From Streptomyces sulfonofaciens (GTDB lineage: Bacteria; Actinomycetota; Actinomycetes; Streptomycetales; Streptomycetaceae), in contig NZ_BNCD01000013.1 in NCBI RefSeq assembly GCF_014656295.1, positions 124,001-188,000 of the forward strand: a DNA stretch of 64,000 nucleotides. Direction: 5' to 3'. The position numbers were made by a program, and so were the translations under genes. This document shows positions 1 through 8,387 of this stretch, in pieces. The notes beneath the pieces are model-generated. The model saw only the letters and a list, made by a program, of their open reading frames with translations. It was not told the DNA's origin and made no database searches. How positions within the stretch are numbered: position 1 is the stretch's first letter; each line of letters begins with the position of its first letter.

Positions 1-143
1 AACCGGACGATCCGCAGGTGGTGGGTGCGGGCCATGCCGACACCGAAGGCGACGGCCGCCGCCAGCGCCGCGCTGTAGACCGTTAGCTGAACGGTGATCC
101 ATATACCGGGCAGGACCCAGTGTTGCCACAGTCCCGTGGTCAT
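1..143 (-). CDS. ehuC: EhuC-like amino-acid/ectoine ABC transporter permease (5' end only)
   Basis: Partial gene running off the left edge. Reading the minus strand from the ATG at 143 gives MTTGLWQHWVLPGIW, followed by a hydrophobic stretch, the expected first membrane helix of a polar-amino-acid-type permease (HisM/EhuC family). Its ATG overlaps the TGA of the upstream binding-protein gene (ATGA), so the two are translationally coupled. The assignment to EhuC rests mainly on this position directly after an EhuB-like gene; only about 47 residues are visible, too few to identify it alone. Confidence 0.75.
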   Translation of the reverse strand, partial: MTTGLWQHWVLPGIWITVQLTVYSAALAAAVAFGVGMARTHHLRIVR

Positions 144-1069
144 TGGGCGCAGAGCTCCTTCGCGGTGAGCTTCGTCATTTCCTTCTCGGTGAAGCCGAAG
201 GGCCGAAGGATGCGCAGCAGCTCGCCGCTCTTCTTCATCTTGGCGATCTCCACGTTGAAGGCGTCCCGCAGCGAGGTGTCCACGGGCCGGAACGCGAAGC
301 CTCCGCCGTCGATGTGTTTCCTGCCGTCGACCGTGGGCGCGAAGGGCGCGGTGACCTCGGCCTTCGTGCTCTTCTTGACCACCATCCGGGTGGTGAGCGC
401 GGTGCCGGAGAAGACGTCGACACGGCCGGACTCGACCGCGTTCAGACCGGCCACCTGGTCCTGGAGGATCACGATGTCGCTCTGCTTGATGCCGGCCTGC
501 TCCGCGTAGTCGATCTCGGCGTACCCGGTGCCGGTGGCGAACTTCGCCTTGGCCTTCACCACGTCCTTGTAGTCGTGCAGGTTGAGCGGGTTGCCCTTGC
601 GGACGATGAAGGCGTCGAGCATCTGGTACTCGGGCTCGGCGAAGATGACCTGCTGGCAGCGTTCCTTGTTGATGTACATCCCCGCGGAGACCACGTCGAA
701 CTGCTGGGAGTTCAGGCCCGGGATCAGCGAGCCGAACTCCGTGGCGACCGGTACCACCCGGTCGATCCCCAGTCTCTTGAAGATCACTTTTGCCAGGTCG
801 GGGGCTTCCCCGGTGAAATTGCCGTCCTCGTCGATGTAGCCGAACGGCACCTCACCGGCTATTCCCAGCCGGACCACGCCTTGGGAGCGCAGCCGTTCCA
901 GAGCGTTGCCCTCGTCCACCCGGGCACAGCCCGCCGCACCCCCCACGGCGGCGGCAGTACCCAGCGCCGCCGCGCCCGCAAGGAGCGTCCGGCGCCCTAT
1001 GCCGCCTGGTTCTCGTCGGTTTTCTCTTTCCGGAGTCGGAGCCATGGGCGCGCGGCTACCCCATCTCAT
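140..1069 (-). CDS. ehuB: EhuB-like solute-binding lipoprotein of an ectoine/hydroxyectoine ABC transporter
   Basis: A 309-residue family 3 extracellular solute-binding protein. The N-terminus has a twin-arginine stretch (GIGRRTLLAG), a hydrophobic core and a lipobox ending GAAGC, so it is probably exported by Tat and lipid-anchored at the outer face of the membrane. The mature part has typical binding-protein segments such as RLGIAGEVPFGYIDEDG near residue 67 and a conserved acidic/aromatic pattern. It is the first visible gene of an operon that continues into the permease at the left edge. Known relatives bind ectoine and hydroxyectoine as nutrient or osmoprotectant; specificity here is inferred. 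The start could also be the ATG at 1045 (MAPTPEREN). It is divergent from the DUF3830 gene, only 71 bp away, so the two may share a regulatory region. Confidence 0.8.
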   Translation of the reverse strand: MRWGSRAPMAPTPERENRREPGGIGRRTLLAGAAALGTAAAVGGAAGCARVDEGNALERLRSQGVVRLGIAGEVPFGYIDEDGNFTGEAPDLAKVIFKRLGIDRVVPVATEFGSLIPGLNSQQFDVVSAGMYINKERCQQVIFAEPEYQMLDAFIVRKGNPLNLHDYKDVVKAKAKFATGTGYAEIDYAEQAGIKQSDIVILQDQVAGLNAVESGRVDVFSGTALTTRMVVKKSTKAEVTAPFAPTVDGRKHIDGGGFAFRPVDTSLRDAFNVEIAKMKKSGELLRILRPFGFTEKEMTKLTAKELCAQ

Positions 1070-1140
1070 GCAAGGTATGCCGATCGCTTTTAGCCCCGTT
1101 GCAGGTGATGCGGTCTTGACCTGGAGGGCACGATGAGTTC

Positions 1141-1644
1141 ATGACTGATCGATTCATCGAGGTGTCCCTGGCCAAGCGTGGCGTGACGTGCACGGCGAAG
1201 TTGCTCGACGACCGGGCGCCGCTGACCTGCGCGGCCGTGTGGGAGGCGCTGCCGCTGGGCGGTGACGTCTATCACGCGAAGTACGCCCGCAACGAGATCT
1301 ACGCCCTCTTCTCCCCGTTCACCGACAAGGAGCCGCCCCTGGAGAACCCGACCGTCACTCCCATTCCGGGCGACCTCTGCTACTTCTCCTTCAACGGCAC
1401 GCAACTGGGCAGCCAGGCGTACGGGTATTCGAGCACCGACGCGGGTGTCGAGGCGGGTGCCGTCATGGTCGACCTCGCGCTGTTCTACGAGCGCAACAAC
1501 CTCCTGCTCAACGGGGACCTCGGGTGGATCCCCGGGATCGTCTGGGGGCAGGTCGTCGACGGGCTCGACCGGATGGCGGACGCCTGCCAGGACCTGTGGC
1601 GGGCGGGCGCGCTGGGGGAGACCCTGTCGTTCCGGCGGGCGTGA
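1141..1644 (+). CDS. DUF3830 family protein
   Basis: A 167-residue protein with the look of the DUF3830 family (cyclophilin-like fold): an N-terminal FIEVSLAKRGVTCTAKLLDDRAP strand region, a central IPGDLCYFSFNG segment and an AxFYERNNLL motif near residue 118. No signal peptide or membrane segment is visible. The family has no established reaction, but its members commonly sit beside transporters and racemase/amidase genes, as here. Its start is the ATG at 1141, with a weak GGAGGG 12 nt upstream. It is divergently arranged with the EhuB-like gene, and a shared role in using the imported compound is an inference from context. Confidence 0.75.
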   Translation: MTDRFIEVSLAKRGVTCTAKLLDDRAPLTCAAVWEALPLGGDVYHAKYARNEIYALFSPFTDKEPPLENPTVTPIPGDLCYFSFNGTQLGSQAYGYSSTDAGVEAGAVMVDLALFYERNNLLLNGDLGWIPGIVWGQVVDGLDRMADACQDLWRAGALGETLSFRRA

Positions 1645-2178
1645 GGTATCTCACATAGCATGTGGCCGGACTGCCGGTGCGGGCCCCCACACGTGGTCCG
1701 CACCTGGTCCGGTGGTCCGGTGGTCCGGTGGTCCGGTGGTCCGGTGGTCCGGTGGTCCGGTGGTCCGGTGGTCCGGTGGTCCGGGCTCCGCGGTGCGGGT
1801 TCGGTGGCCCTTTGGCCCGGGCCCGGCGGTGCGGGTTCGTCGCTGCGGCTCCGGTGCGCCCGTCCGGCGGCGGTTCAGCCCCGGTGCCCCGGTGCTCCGG
1901 GGGCCCGGTGACCCGGCGGGCGGGCGGCCGGACGGGCGCACCGCGGACGATCGCACGTTGCCGTTGCCGTCCCCGTCCCCGTCCCCGTCGCACGGCGCGT
2001 GTCGCACGACGCCGGTGCACGGCGGACGAGAGACCCGGCGCGGCGGGGCGCACGAGCGGACCGGTCCGGCGCACGAGCGGACCGGTCCAGCGGGGAGCGC
2101 ACCGGTCCAGCGCACGAGCGGACGGGCGCGCCGGGCGATCAACGGGCGCGCCGGGCGATCAACGGGCGCGCCGGGCGA
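1645..2178. other. Repeat-rich intergenic region between DUF3830 gene and amidase
   Basis: No convincing gene. It holds an array of an 8-bp unit (1705-1782), short GTCCCC hexamer runs near 1969-1990, duplicated CACGAGCGGACCGGTCC blocks near 2049-2120, and three copies of a 20-bp unit ending at the amidase stop codon. The two flanking genes converge here, so any transcription terminators must lie within the repeats. Confidence 0.7.
1705..1782. repeat. Tandem array of the 8-bp unit GGTGGTCC
   Basis: Nine perfect head-to-tail copies of GGTGGTCC occupy 1711-1782, preceded by a partial copy at 1705-1710. The unit length is not a multiple of three, so the array cycles through all frames and is unlikely to be selected as coding sequence. 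Confidence 0.97.
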
Positions 2179-2180
2179 TC
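2121..2180. repeat. Three tandem copies of a 20-bp unit abutting the amidase stop codon
   Basis: The unit (A/G)ACGGGCGCGCCGGGCGATC is repeated three times with one base change in the first copy. Read on the minus strand, each copy starts TGATCGCC, and the TGA of the copy nearest the amidase is that gene's stop codon. Each unit contains the palindrome GGGCGCGCC(C). Confidence 0.97.
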
Positions 2181-3660
2181 AGGAGTGCGCGACCGGCGCC
2201 GTCCCCGAGGTCGCCACCCCCGCCGTGTACAGCGCGTGGGCCGTCCGCAGCACGAGGGCGTCCGCGTGCCGGGCGGCCACGATCTGGAGGCCGATGGGCA
2301 GCCCGGCCTCGTCGGTGCCGACGGGCACGGAGGCCGCCGGCTGCTGGGTCAGGTTGAACGGGTAGGTGAACGGCGTCCAGCTCGTCCACCGCCCGTCCCC
2401 GGCCCCCGGCCCGGATCCCGCCGCGCCTCCCGCGCCTCCCGCGGCCGGCGCCTCCCGCCCCGCCTCGAACGCGGTCAGCGGCAGCGTCGGCGTGACCAGC
2501 AGGTCGTAGGTGTCGTGGAAGCGCCCCATCCGGCGGCCGAGGTCCATCCGGACGTCGACCGCGGCCAGGTAGTCCAGCGCGCTGTACCCGGCGCCCTGCG
2601 CACAGACCTCGCGCAGGCCCGGGTCGAGCAGGTCGCGCTCCGCGACGCCCAGCGGCTCGATGACGCGGGCCGCACCGCTGAACCACAGGGTGTGGAAGGC
2701 CTCCACCGGGTCGGTGTAGCCCGGGTCGGCCTCCTCCACGACCGCTCCCAGCTCCGCGAGCCGGCGCACGGCGCGCTCCACCGCCGCGGCCACCGCCGGC
2801 TGCACCCCGGCGTACCCGGCCGGCGTCGGCGCGTACGCCACCCGGAGTCCGCGCAGGGCGCTGCCGGGCTCGCGCAGGTCGGTGCCGTCCTCCGCCCGGG
2901 TCAGGGCCTGGAGGTAGCTGCTCGGGGCCGGCCCGAGGTGCGACCAGTCGCGGGCGTCGGGCGCGCTGATCACGTCCATCATCAGGGCGGCGTCCCGGGC
3001 GTCCCGGGTCATCGGGCCGACGTGCGCCAGCGTGCCGAAGGCGCTCGCCGGGTACAGCGGCACGCGCCCGTACGTCGGTTTGAGCGCGAAGATGCCGCAG
3101 AAGGAGGCCGGGATGCGCACCGAGCCGCCGCCGTCCGTGCCCAGCGACAGCGGGCCCGCGCCCAGCGCCACCGCCGCCGCGCTGCCGCCGCTCGACCCGC
3201 CGGCGGTGCGCGAGGGGTCGTACGGGTTGCGGGTGACCCCCGACAGCGGCGAGTCCGTCACGCCCTTCCAGCCGAACTCCGGAGTGGTCGTCTTGCCGAG
3301 GAAGACGGCGCCGTGCTCGCGCAGCCGCGCCACCGACGGCGCGTCCTCGTCCCAGGCGCCCCCGGGGCTGACGGTCATCGAGCCGCGCAGGGTCGGCGCC
3401 CCGCGCAGCAGCAGGATGTCCTTGACGGTCACCGGCACCCCGTCCAGCAGGCCCTGCGGCTCCCCGCGGCGCCAGCGCTCGGCGGACGCCCGCGCCTGTT
3501 CACGGGCCTGGTCGGGCTCGATGCGGACGAAGGCGTTGACGACCGGCTGGACGTCCTCGCACCGCCGCAGGGCCGCGTCCACCACGTCGACGGGACTGAG
3601 CGTGCCGTCCCGGTAGCCCTCCAGGAGCCGGGTGGCGGTCAGGTCTGTGAGCTCGGTCAT
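2179..3660 (-). CDS. Amidase (amidase-signature family)
   Basis: A 493-residue amidase-signature enzyme that should hydrolyse a carboxamide. The Ser-cisSer-Lys triad is visible: Lys in DGVPVTVKD (near residue 80), the cis-Ser in the glycine/serine loop TAGGSSGGSAAAV (near 155) and the nucleophilic Ser in GTDGGGSVRIPAS (near 178). There is no signal peptide, so it acts in the cytoplasm. The ATG at 3660 is preceded by GGGAGAG at good spacing. It lies 135 bp downstream of the D-2-hydroxyacid dehydrogenase on the same strand, so they may be cotranscribed. The substrate cannot be read from sequence; nearby maleate-isomerase-like genes make a dicarboxylic half-amide such as maleamate one possibility, which is inference only. 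Confidence 0.9.
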   Translation of the reverse strand: MTELTDLTATRLLEGYRDGTLSPVDVVDAALRRCEDVQPVVNAFVRIEPDQAREQARASAERWRRGEPQGLLDGVPVTVKDILLLRGAPTLRGSMTVSPGGAWDEDAPSVARLREHGAVFLGKTTTPEFGWKGVTDSPLSGVTRNPYDPSRTAGGSSGGSAAAVALGAGPLSLGTDGGGSVRIPASFCGIFALKPTYGRVPLYPASAFGTLAHVGPMTRDARDAALMMDVISAPDARDWSHLGPAPSSYLQALTRAEDGTDLREPGSALRGLRVAYAPTPAGYAGVQPAVAAAVERAVRRLAELGAVVEEADPGYTDPVEAFHTLWFSGAARVIEPLGVAERDLLDPGLREVCAQGAGYSALDYLAAVDVRMDLGRRMGRFHDTYDLLVTPTLPLTAFEAGREAPAAGGAGGAAGSGPGAGDGRWTSWTPFTYPFNLTQQPAASVPVGTDEAGLPIGLQIVAARHADALVLRTAHALYTAGVATSGTAPVAHS

Positions 3661-3700
3661 CCGCTCTCCCTCATACCGGTGTGCCGTTGCTGTCCCCCGT

Positions 3701-3772
3701 ACCCGCCCGGGCCGCGGGTACCGCCCGGGCCGCCGGTACCGCCCGGGTCGCGGGCGCCGCCCGGGCGCCGGG
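3701..3772. repeat. Four tandem copies of an 18-bp CCCGGG-containing unit
   Basis: Four imperfect copies of TACCGCCCGGGCCGCGGG lie end to end between the amidase and dehydrogenase genes. Each carries the self-complementary CCCGGG, so the transcript can form several alternative hairpins. It may attenuate or process the message between the two genes; that role is a guess. Confidence 0.9.
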
Positions 3773-3795
3773 TGCGGGGCGGCCGGGCCCCCGGG

Positions 3796-4752
3796 TCAGG
3801 CACCGCGTACATAGCCGCGCTCCTTGTCGACCACGTTCGGCAGCGGCTCGCCCGCCTCCCACCGCTCGTACATCTCGACGAACTGGGTCGCGAGGTCGTC
3901 CCGCCAGCCGATGGTGTCACCGCTCATGTGCGGGGACACCAGCAGGCCCGGGGTGTCCCAGAGGGGACTGCCGGGCGGCAGCGGCTCCTCCTCGAAGACG
4001 TCGAGGGCGGCGCCCGCGATCCACCGCTTCTCCAGCGCCTCCACGAGGTCCGCCTCGACGACCAGGGGCCCGCGCCCGATGTTGACGAACCGCGCGGAGG
4101 GCCGCATGAGCCCGAAGAACCGGGCGTCGAACATGCCCCGGGTGGCGTCCGTGAGCGGTGCCGCACTGATCACCCAGTCGGCCGCCGCGACCAGCGGACC
4201 GAGGTCGTCCGCACCGCGCACACCGGGCCGGGGAGTGCGGCCCACCACCGCCGTGGTGATCCCGAGCGCCTCCAGGGTCCGGGCGATGGCGAGCCCGATG
4301 GGGCCCGCGCCGATCACACAAGCATGATTTCTGGCCACTCTCTGCGTTTCGCGGTGCCGCCACTCGTGGTGGCCCTGAAGACGCCAAGTGCCTGGCAGAT
4401 CCTTCGCCATCGCCAGGACGAGGCCGGCGACGTACTCGGCGATCGGCTGGTCGAAGATGCCCCGCGCATTGGTCACCACGGTGTCCGAGGCGGCCAGCTC
4501 GGGGCTGAGGAGATGGTCCACACCGGCGCTCGCCGTGTGTACCCAGCGTGGTCGGGGGCCATCGCCCGGCCATGCCGAGCGGACTGCGTGAGAGGCGAAG
4601 TCCCACACCAACAACACGTCTGCGCTGGGCAGTTGGGCGGCGAGGGTGGTCGCGTCGGCAAACTGGATCCGGACGCGCCCGGTGAGCCCGCCGAGTCGCG
4701 GCGGCGGCTCGGCACCCAGGACGAGGAGGGTGGGAAGAGCGGCTTCGGACAT
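3796..4752 (-). CDS. D-isomer-specific 2-hydroxyacid dehydrogenase
   Basis: About 318 residues from the chosen ATG at 4752 (preceded by AGAAGGG, 10 nt away; an ATG seven codons upstream is less well placed). The family interconverts D-2-hydroxyacids and 2-oxoacids with NAD(P). Visible are the Rossmann loop VIGAGPIGLAIAR (near residue 145), the substrate/catalytic Arg in NIGRGPLV (near 230), the acidic LDVFEEEPLP motif (near 255) and the catalytic His in SPHMSGD (near 280). Length and motif spacing fit the GhrA/hydroxypyruvate-reductase-like branch. It precedes the amidase on the same strand and is divergent from the racemase genes. The exact substrate is not deducible. Confidence 0.9.
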   Translation of the reverse strand: MSEAALPTLLVLGAEPPPRLGGLTGRVRIQFADATTLAAQLPSADVLLVWDFASHAVRSAWPGDGPRPRWVHTASAGVDHLLSPELAASDTVVTNARGIFDQPIAEYVAGLVLAMAKDLPGTWRLQGHHEWRHRETQRVARNHACVIGAGPIGLAIARTLEALGITTAVVGRTPRPGVRGADDLGPLVAAADWVISAAPLTDATRGMFDARFFGLMRPSARFVNIGRGPLVVEADLVEALEKRWIAGAALDVFEEEPLPPGSPLWDTPGLLVSPHMSGDTIGWRDDLATQFVEMYERWEAGEPLPNVVDKERGYVRGA

Positions 4753-5110
4753 CGGGATGAAACCCTTCTGCAACGGCGTTCCGCTTCCCTGGTCAGTGTC
4801 GGCCGAGGCCGTCTGGAATATGCGGATTGACCACGCTGGCAGCCGAACCTACCTTCGTCAACACGGATCCCTTTCGTGGGTTCCGTGCACACCCCCGTCC
4901 CGACGTCCCGGCGTGTGCCGGTCTTCTTCTCCCCGGAGCTCCGACGGGGCTCTCCGACGCCTTTGTGATCTTGCGGCTCCTGTTTGCTCCGCGGGTGTTC
5001 CACACTGGTAGTCCGGTGGTCCTCCGGTGATCTCCTTTCTCGGTGTCAATCCGGCTCCGGCCGTCGCACCTCAATGCTCCTTCCTGGCTCGATTTGAATT
5101 GGGGCTTGCA
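4753..5110. other. Divergent promoter region between dehydrogenase and racemase-like genes
   Basis: Some 360 bp separate two divergent transcription units. It is visibly less GC-rich than the coding sequence, for example around 4820-4990, as expected of a control region. I see no convincing small gene and no recognisable operator. Confidence 0.6.
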
Positions 5111-5950
5111 ATGGACGTCTCGATCATGGGTGGACCCCACCCTCAGCGCGGTGTGGGGATCGTCGCCCCTTTTGACTTCGCGCTCGACCGTGAACTCTGG
5201 CGCTGGGTTCCGGACGAGATATCGCTGTATCTGACCCGCACGCCGTTCGTGCCCGTCGAGGTCAGCCTCGACCTGGCGCGGATGGTCAGCGAGCACGAGA
5301 CCCTGGAGGAGGCGGTCCGGGCGCTCAGCGTCGCCGAGCCCGAGGTCATCGCCTACGCCTGCACCTCCGGCAGCTTCGTGGGCGGCACCGCCGGCGAGCG
5401 TGCGATGTGCGAGGCGATGAACCGCGCGGGCGAGGTGGCCTCGCTCACCACCTCGGGTGCGCTGCTCGAGGCCCTTGCGGAGGTCTCGGCGAAACGCATC
5501 GCCCTGGTCACCCCGTACACCGACTCGGTGACCGGTGCCCTGGAGGACTATCTGGCCGAGGCCGGAGTGCAGGTCACGGGGCGGGCCGGGCTCGGCCTGA
5601 CCCGGCACATCTGGAAGGTGCCGTACCGTGATGTGGTGGACATGGCACGGCAGGCGGTCCCCGGCACCGCGGACGCGCTCTTCATCAGTTGCACGAACCT
5701 CCCGACGTACGACGTCATCCCGCAGCTCGAGGCCGAGCTCCAGATGCCCGTGCTGTCCGCGAACCAGGTGACCATGTGGGCCGCGCTGCGTCACCTGGGT
5801 ACCAGTGCGGTCGGGCCCTACCAGGCGCTGCTCAACCCCGGCGCCAGGCCGGGCGCCCTGCAGCTCGACCCGCCGCCGGCCCCCGCCGGCGGCACCCCGG
5901 CCCTGCCGGAGGCGCCCCCCACGGCCGAGGCCGAGGGAGGCTGGGCGTGA
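5111..5950 (+). CDS. Maleate cis-trans isomerase / Asp-Glu racemase superfamily protein (EutA-like), both cysteines present
   Basis: About 279 residues. After a short N-terminus comes VGIVAPFDFALDRELWRW, typical of EutA/maleate-isomerase-like proteins. The two catalytic-type cysteines of the superfamily are present, in YACTSGSFVGG (near residue 85) and FISCTNLPTYD (near 200). Enzymes of this fold isomerise maleate, racemise aspartate, glutamate or hydantoins, or decarboxylate arylmalonates through cysteine thiolates. The ATG at 5111 or 5126 is the likely start; an upstream in-frame ATG at 5027 would add an unusual leader. The C-terminal 30 residues are Pro/Ala-rich and probably disordered. 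It is followed 90 bp later by a paralogue. Confidence 0.8.
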   Translation: MDVSIMGGPHPQRGVGIVAPFDFALDRELWRWVPDEISLYLTRTPFVPVEVSLDLARMVSEHETLEEAVRALSVAEPEVIAYACTSGSFVGGTAGERAMCEAMNRAGEVASLTTSGALLEALAEVSAKRIALVTPYTDSVTGALEDYLAEAGVQVTGRAGLGLTRHIWKVPYRDVVDMARQAVPGTADALFISCTNLPTYDVIPQLEAELQMPVLSANQVTMWAALRHLGTSAVGPYQALLNPGARPGALQLDPPPAPAGGTPALPEAPPTAEAEGGWA

Positions 5951-6040
5951 GGGCAGGCGGCAGACCGTGCCGGGCGCCGTTCCCCGGCGCGGACAGGGGG
6001 CGGCCCCACCCGACGTAGTACCCGCAGAAGGAGGCTGGAC

Positions 6041-6778
6041 GTGACCGCACTGGGATTCCTCTATCCCGGCTACTCGGCGGAGGACGACTACCCGCGCATG
6101 GAGCAACTGATCGGCAGCGACATCCGGCTCACCGTCGTCCACACGGACATCGGCGAGGATGCGCACCGTGTCGACGCGCTGCTGGAGATGGGCTCCGCGG
6201 ACCGGTTGTCCGCAGGCGTCGAGGAGCTGCGGCTGTCCGGCGCGGAGGCCGTCGTATGGGCGTGCACGAGCGCCAGCTTCGTGTACGGCTGGAAGGGCGC
6301 GCACGACCAGGTGCGGTCCCTGGCCAAGTCGGCGGGGCTGCCCGCGTCCAGCACGTCCTTCGCGTTCCTGCACGCGGCGCAGGAGATGGAGGCCGCCAAG
6401 GTGGCGATCGCCGCGACCTACCCGGAGGACGTCGCGGGGCTGTTCTCGCAGTTCCTGAAGGCCGGCGGGGTCGAGGTCCTGACCACCCGCGGCAGCGGCA
6501 TCATCACCGCCGCCGAGGTGGGCACCTGGGGGCGTGAGGAGGTGCTGGCGCTGGCCCGGGCGGGCGACCACCCCGACGCGGACGCGGTCCTGCTGCCCGA
6601 CACGGCCCTGCACACGGTCGCCCACCTGCCGGAGCTGGAGGACGTCCTCGGCAAGCCGGTCCTCACGGCCAACCAGGTCACGGCATGGGAGGCGCTGCGG
6701 CTCGCCGGACGGCGGGTCAACGCGCCGTCGATGGGCGCTCTCTTCACCAAGGAGCCGCTGGTCCAGGTCACGGTCTGA
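6041..6778 (+). CDS. Maleate isomerase-like paralogue lacking the second cysteine
   Basis: A 245-residue paralogue of the preceding protein, starting at a GTG with an excellent AGAAGGAGG ribosome site upstream. The first catalytic-type cysteine is present in VWACTSASFVYGW (near residue 75), but where the partner has FISCTN this protein reads VLLPDTALHT (near 190), with no cysteine. The AspGlu-racemase fold is otherwise intact, including the LTANQVTAWEALRLAG segment shared by both paralogues. A single-cysteine version could act as a decarboxylase-like or one-directional enzyme, or as a non-catalytic partner of the upstream protein; this is inference. Confidence 0.8.
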   Translation: MTALGFLYPGYSAEDDYPRMEQLIGSDIRLTVVHTDIGEDAHRVDALLEMGSADRLSAGVEELRLSGAEAVVWACTSASFVYGWKGAHDQVRSLAKSAGLPASSTSFAFLHAAQEMEAAKVAIAATYPEDVAGLFSQFLKAGGVEVLTTRGSGIITAAEVGTWGREEVLALARAGDHPDADAVLLPDTALHTVAHLPELEDVLGKPVLTANQVTAWEALRLAGRRVNAPSMGALFTKEPLVQVTV

Positions 6779-7064
6779 GGCCGGCCCCGGCGTGCCGTGG
6801 ACGCCGCCGGTGCTCGACGGCGGCGGGAAGGCCGCCCGCCCCCGCGGACGTGGCGGCCGTCCACCGGTGCGGCCCCGCGGGCGCACCTGCCCGCCTCCGG
6901 TGGTCCCGGGGCACGGGCGGGTGCGGAAGGCGCCGCGAGGTGGTCGCGCGGTTCCCGCCGCCCGTCAGGGGCGCGCGCTCGGGCAGGGGCGCGGGAATAA
7001 AACGGAGTCGGCCTCCTGTTCGTGCGGGCGCAGCCCACAGACGCACGCACAGGAGGCACACCCG

Positions 7065-8174
7065 TTGAACGCGAGCGACCCCGCCCAGCCGTCCGAGGAG
7101 ATCGTCGGCCACAGCAGGGGCACCGCCCCCGTGCCGCTGTCCGTCCTTGACCTGGTCACCGTCGGCGCGGGCCACACCGCGACCGACGCGCTGCGCACCA
7201 GTGTCGAACTGGCGCGGCTGGCGGAGGGCCGCGGCTTCCACCGCTACTGGGTGGCCGAGCACCACTCGATGCCCGGGGTCGCGTCCTCCTCGCCCGCCGT
7301 GATCCTGGCGTACCTCGCCGCCCACACCGACCGCATCCGGCTCGGCTCCGGCGGTGTGATGCTGCCGAACCACGCACCGCTCGTCATCGCGGAGCAGTTC
7401 GGCACCCTCCAGGCCATCGCGCCGAGCCGGATCGACCTGGGGCTGGGCCGCGCACCCGGCACCGACGGCGCCACCGCGGCCGCGCTGCGCCGCGCCGACC
7501 GCCTGAACGAGAGCGCGGACGACTTCCCCCAGCAGCTCGCCGAGCTGACCCGCTTCCTGGACGACGACTTCCCCGACGGGCATCCGTACTCCCGTATCCA
7601 CGCCGTGCCGGGACCCGTCCAGGCCAACGCGGCGGGCGGTGTGCAGTCGCCGGCCCGGCCGCCGATCTGGCTGCTCGGCTCGTCCGGCTTCAGCGCCCGG
7701 CTCGCCGGCATGCTCGGGCTGCCGTTCGCCTTCGCCCACCACTTCTCGGCGCGCAACACGGTCCCCGCGCTCGACCTCTACCGCGAGTCCTTCTCGCCCT
7801 CCGCGGTGCTGGCCGAGCCGTACGCGCTGATCGGCGTCTCGGCGCTGGCGACCGACGACGAGGAGGAGGCCCGCCGCCAGGTGCTGGCCGCGGCCCTCAA
7901 CATGGTGCGGCTGCGCACCGGACGGCCCGGCCTGGTGCCCACTCCGGAGGAGGCTGCGGCGTACGCGTTCAGCCCCATCGAGCGCGAGTTCATCGACGAC
8001 TGGAACGCCAACGTCATCCACGGCACGCCGGACCGGGTCCGCAGCGGCCTCGACGAGTTGCAGAAGCGGACCGGCGCCGACGAGCTGATGATCACGGCCA
8101 ATGCGCACAGCGGTGACGTCCGGGTGCGTTCGTACGAGCTGATCGCGGACGCCTACGGGCTGACGGCGCCCTGA
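7065..8174 (+). CDS. LLM-class (luciferase-like) flavin-dependent oxidoreductase
   Basis: A 369-residue luciferase-like protein using reduced flavin to oxidise an unknown substrate in the cytoplasm. Motifs include FHRYWVAEHHSMPG (near residue 60), LGSGGVMLPNHAPL (near 97), RIDLGLGRAPG (near 124) and the C-terminal GTPDRVRSGLDEL (near 325), which place it with the alkanal-monooxygenase-like 'MsnO8' subgroup. The TTG start at 7065 is supported by AGGAGG eight bases upstream; longer in-frame extensions run through low-complexity sequence and are not credible. It stands alone and is followed by the convergent c-di-GMP gene. Confidence 0.88.
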   Translation: MNASDPAQPSEEIVGHSRGTAPVPLSVLDLVTVGAGHTATDALRTSVELARLAEGRGFHRYWVAEHHSMPGVASSSPAVILAYLAAHTDRIRLGSGGVMLPNHAPLVIAEQFGTLQAIAPSRIDLGLGRAPGTDGATAAALRRADRLNESADDFPQQLAELTRFLDDDFPDGHPYSRIHAVPGPVQANAAGGVQSPARPPIWLLGSSGFSARLAGMLGLPFAFAHHFSARNTVPALDLYRESFSPSAVLAEPYALIGVSALATDDEEEARRQVLAAALNMVRLRTGRPGLVPTPEEAAAYAFSPIEREFIDDWNANVIHGTPDRVRSGLDELQKRTGADELMITANAHSGDVRVRSYELIADAYGLTAP

Positions 8175-8387
8175 GCGCGCCCGGGCGACTGCCGTGCCGC
8201 CCCCGAAGCCGGGGGCTCACCCCGGGCCGGGCGCGGGGCGCGGGGGTGCGGGCAGTGCGGGGTGCGGCGGTGCGCGGGGGTGCGCACCGCCACCGGCCGG
8301 GAGTCCCGCCGTGGTCTGCCGCGCGGTTGCACGCGCCCGGGCGCGTGCCCCTTCGGGCGCGCCCCGGTCTTCGGGCGCGCCCTGGGC

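Noticed and set aside
1999..4830. Very long open frames opposite real genes, for example 1999-4830 plus and 8092-11130 minus
   Set aside because: They overlap well-supported genes in other frames, consist of Arg/Pro/Ala-rich low-complexity protein and lack motifs, which is the expected shadow effect of very high GC content.
6534..7064. N-terminal extension of the luciferase-like protein
   Set aside because: It is low-complexity, overlaps the racemase gene end, and a good ribosome site precedes the internal TTG at 7065.
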